Program-made: the position numbers and the translations under genes
Part shown: positions 6,063-7,619 of the stretch, piece by piece
How positions within the stretch are numbered: the stretch's first letter is position 1
Layout: the number at the start of each line of letters is the position of its first letter
The notes under the pieces: model-generated
Told to the model about the DNA's origin: nothing
Seen by the model: only the letters and a program-made list of their open reading frames with translations
The model's database searches: none
From: Gammaproteobacteria bacterium
Lineage (GTDB): Bacteria > Pseudomonadota > Gammaproteobacteria > Steroidobacterales > Steroidobacteraceae
Length of the DNA: 7,619 bases
Assembly: GCA_019242385.1 (NCBI GenBank)
Contig: JAFAVO010000281.1
Span: 1 to 7,619, forward strand
Reading direction: 5' to 3'

Positions 6063-7537
6063 GCCAGTGCTCCTGCCTCTACCACCGCGTCCGCTGCGGC
6101 AGCTTCGACCCGAGCAACGCGCGCCGCGCCAGGGCCGGCTGCGAGCTCGTACGAAAGATCCGCCGAGAACGCCGCCACGTTGCCGATAATGAGCAGCGCG
6201 GGCGGGACGATCTCCAGCCTGCTGACCCGCGAGACGATGTCGGCGAGCGTACCACGCACGATGCGCTCTCCGGCGAGGGTCGCGGAGGCAATGACCGCCG
6301 CCGGATGGTCGGGCCCCGCTCCGGCCGCACGCAGGCGCGCCGCGATTGCGGGGAGCTGTCCGAGGCCCATGTAAAAAACGACCGTGTGCCGCGCATCGGC
6401 GAAGAAGCGCCAATCGGTGCCGGCATCGCTCTCGTCCTGATGGCCGTTCACGAAGGTGACACTGTGCGCGAGTCGCCGATGGGTGAGCGGCAGCGCAGCG
6501 CTGGCCGCGGCACCGAGCGCGGCGGTGACGCCCGGGACGATGGTGCAGGGAATGTCGTGAGCGGCGAGCACCTCGAGCTCCTCGCCGCCGCGCCCGAAGA
6601 CGAAGGGATCGCCGCCCTTGAGGCGTGCGACGCGCTTTCCGGCGAGCGCGTGGCTCAGCAGCAGCGCATGGATCCGCTCCTGCTGCCCGGACGCGCCCGG
6701 GGTCTTGCCGACGAAAATCCGCTCGGCATCGCGCCGGCCGCGCTCGAGCACCTCGGGACTCACCAGGCGGTCGTAGAGAATCACGTCGGCCTGCTGCAGA
6801 AGCTGCACGGCGCGCACGGTGAGCAGGTCCGGATCTCCGGGGCCGGCACCGATCAGGAATACCTCGCCAAGCGGGGGATGCCCCGGTGCGCTCGCTGCGG
6901 TGGTGAGCTGCGCGCTGCGCAGCTCACGTGCGTAGGCCCGCTCGGCGCCCTCGGGGTCCCCGGCAAAGACGCGGCTCGCTACCGGGCCGCTCGCGATGCG
7001 CTCCCAGAAGCGCCGGCGTGCCGTGGCGGCGAGCGCTTGCTTCACGCGCGGGCGCCGCTCGCCCATGAAGCGTGCCAGCGCACCGAGCCGCGCCGGGAGC
7101 AGCGCCTCGATCTGAGCGCGGATGCGCCGCGCGAGGACTGGCGCGTGACCCGCCGAGCCCACCGCCACCAGAATGGGCGAGCGGTCGATGATGGCGGGGA
7201 AGATGAAGGTCGAGAGCTCGGCGTCATCGACGACGTTGACCGGTATGCCGCGTTCCTGTGCCGCGAGCGACACTGCCCGGTTGACCCCGGGGTCATCGGT
7301 GGCGGCGATGACGGCGATGGCGTCACCGAGGTGCACCGGGGCGAAGGGCGCTGCGATGTGGCGCAGCTCAGCGCGCGCCACCAGGGCCGAGAGCTCTGGA
7401 TCCAATTCAGGTGCAATGACGGTGACGCGTGCACCGGCTGCGCGCAGCGTGCCTACCTTGCGCAGCGCCACGGCCCCGCCGCCTACGACCGCGACCGGCC
7501 GGCTGTGGAGGCGCAGGAATATGGGCAGATAGTCCAT
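6059..7537 (-). CDS. cysG: CysG, trifunctional siroheme synthase
   Basis: Makes siroheme from uroporphyrinogen III by SAM-dependent bis-methylation to precorrin-2, NAD-dependent oxidation to sirohydrochlorin, and iron insertion. Siroheme serves sulfite and nitrite reductases. It is 492 aa. The N-terminal dehydrogenase/ferrochelatase half (about 1-215) has MDYLPIF, the NAD-binding VVGGGAVA (17-24), catalytic Asp104 in NVVDD, and Ser128 at the position phosphorylated in Salmonella CysG. The C-terminal methyltransferase half (about 224-460) has LIGAGPGDPDLLT (228-240), Asp256 in YDRLVS, RLKGGDPFVFGRGGEE (305-320) and Met390 in FYMGL, a SAM-pocket residue. All key residues appear present, so I expect all three activities. 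It is about 35 residues longer than Salmonella CysG (457 aa); most of the excess is an Ala-rich C-terminal tail after LSYELA. ATG 7537 aligns with the Salmonella start. The stop overlaps the next start as ATGA (6062-6059). Confidence 0.96.
   Translation of the reverse strand: MDYLPIFLRLHSRPVAVVGGGAVALRKVGTLRAAGARVTVIAPELDPELSALVARAELRHIAAPFAPVHLGDAIAVIAATDDPGVNRAVSLAAQERGIPVNVVDDAELSTFIFPAIIDRSPILVAVGSAGHAPVLARRIRAQIEALLPARLGALARFMGERRPRVKQALAATARRRFWERIASGPVASRVFAGDPEGAERAYARELRSAQLTTAASAPGHPPLGEVFLIGAGPGDPDLLTVRAVQLLQQADVILYDRLVSPEVLERGRRDAERIFVGKTPGASGQQERIHALLLSHALAGKRVARLKGGDPFVFGRGGEELEVLAAHDIPCTIVPGVTAALGAAASAALPLTHRRLAHSVTFVNGHQDESDAGTDWRFFADARHTVVFYMGLGQLPAIAARLRAAGAGPDHPAAVIASATLAGERIVRGTLADIVSRVSRLEIVPPALLIIGNVAAFSADLSYELAAGPGAARVARVEAAAADAVVEAGALA
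6070..6074 (-). promoter_or_regulatory. Ribosome binding site of the cysteine synthase gene
   Basis: AGGAG on the minus strand lies within the end of cysG, 7 nt before ATG 6062. It supports that start over the longer open frame reaching to about 6413. Confidence 0.7.
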
Positions 7538-7546
7538 ACCTTGTCT

Positions 7547-7619
7547 TCAGCCCACCCCGGCCGCCGCGGCGGATGCGCGCGCGGGTGCGAGCTGCGTTGC
7601 CGGCAAGCGCGGATGCAGG
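7547..7619 (-). CDS. Possible C-terminal tail of an upstream minus-strand gene (partial)
   Basis: On the minus strand one frame is open from the window edge to a TGA at 7549-7547, 9 nt before the cysG start. The visible tail would end in PARASAAAAGVG, an Ala-rich composition like the C-terminal tails seen in neighbouring genes. About 23 residues are too few to identify. The 9-nt spacing to cysG would fit an operon continuing out of the window. A second minus-strand frame is also open here, and this region could instead be an untranslated leader or promoter for cysG; I see no convincing -35/-10 pair. Confidence 0.3.
   Translation of the reverse strand, partial: LHPRLPATQLAPARASAAAAGVG

Noticed and set aside
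7126..7180. Apparent loss of the regulatory serine in CysG
   Set aside because: A first look at the segment GSAGHAPVLAR suggested Ser was replaced, but counting residues puts Ser at position 128 as in Salmonella; only neighbouring residues differ.
7561..7572. Perfect 12-nt palindrome CCGCCGCGGCGG upstream of cysG
   Set aside because: Pure G/C palindromes are expected in Ala/Arg-rich high-GC DNA; no sign that it is an operator.

Overview
The window comes from a high-GC bacterium (roughly two thirds G+C by eye, with strong G/C bias at third codon positions). It is probably a gammaproteobacterium or a near relative: the PaaG, PaaI, PaaZ, ModB, ModC and CysG proteins all align closely, by my reading, with remembered enterobacterial homologues. 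Nothing here fixes the genus. There are seven genes in two convergent blocks, very little non-coding DNA, and no RNA gene, mobile element or CRISPR array that I can see.

Left block, plus strand (1-3156): three genes of aerobic phenylacetyl-CoA degradation in the order paaG (5' end cut by the window edge), paaI, paaZ. PaaG isomerises the ring epoxide to oxepin-CoA. PaaZ hydrolytically opens the oxepin ring and oxidises the resulting aldehyde. PaaI is the thioesterase thought to release CoA from dead-end products. The genes are packed as an operon, with a strong AGGAGG ribosome binding site for paaZ inside the end of paaI.

Right block, minus strand (3122-7537, read right to left): cysG (siroheme synthase), a cysteine synthase of the CysK family, modB (molybdate permease) and modC (molybdate ATPase). 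cysG and the cysteine synthase overlap by 4 nt (ATGA), and modB and modC are 1 nt apart. The only real gap is about 100 nt between the cysteine synthase and modB. It carries two 8-bp inverted repeats that share an arm and are therefore mutually exclusive hairpins. No modA is next to modB. The theme is cofactor and sulfur supply for assimilatory sulfite/nitrite reductases (siroheme), cysteine synthesis and molybdenum uptake. A possible C-terminal tail of another minus-strand gene lies upstream of cysG at the right edge.

The two blocks collide: the last 35 nt of modC overlap the last 35 nt of paaZ on the opposite strand, with no visible terminator between them. The genes themselves are ordinary, well-known families. 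What deserves a second look is the arrangement: the competing hairpins, mod genes without modA inside a cys operon, and the convergent overlap.
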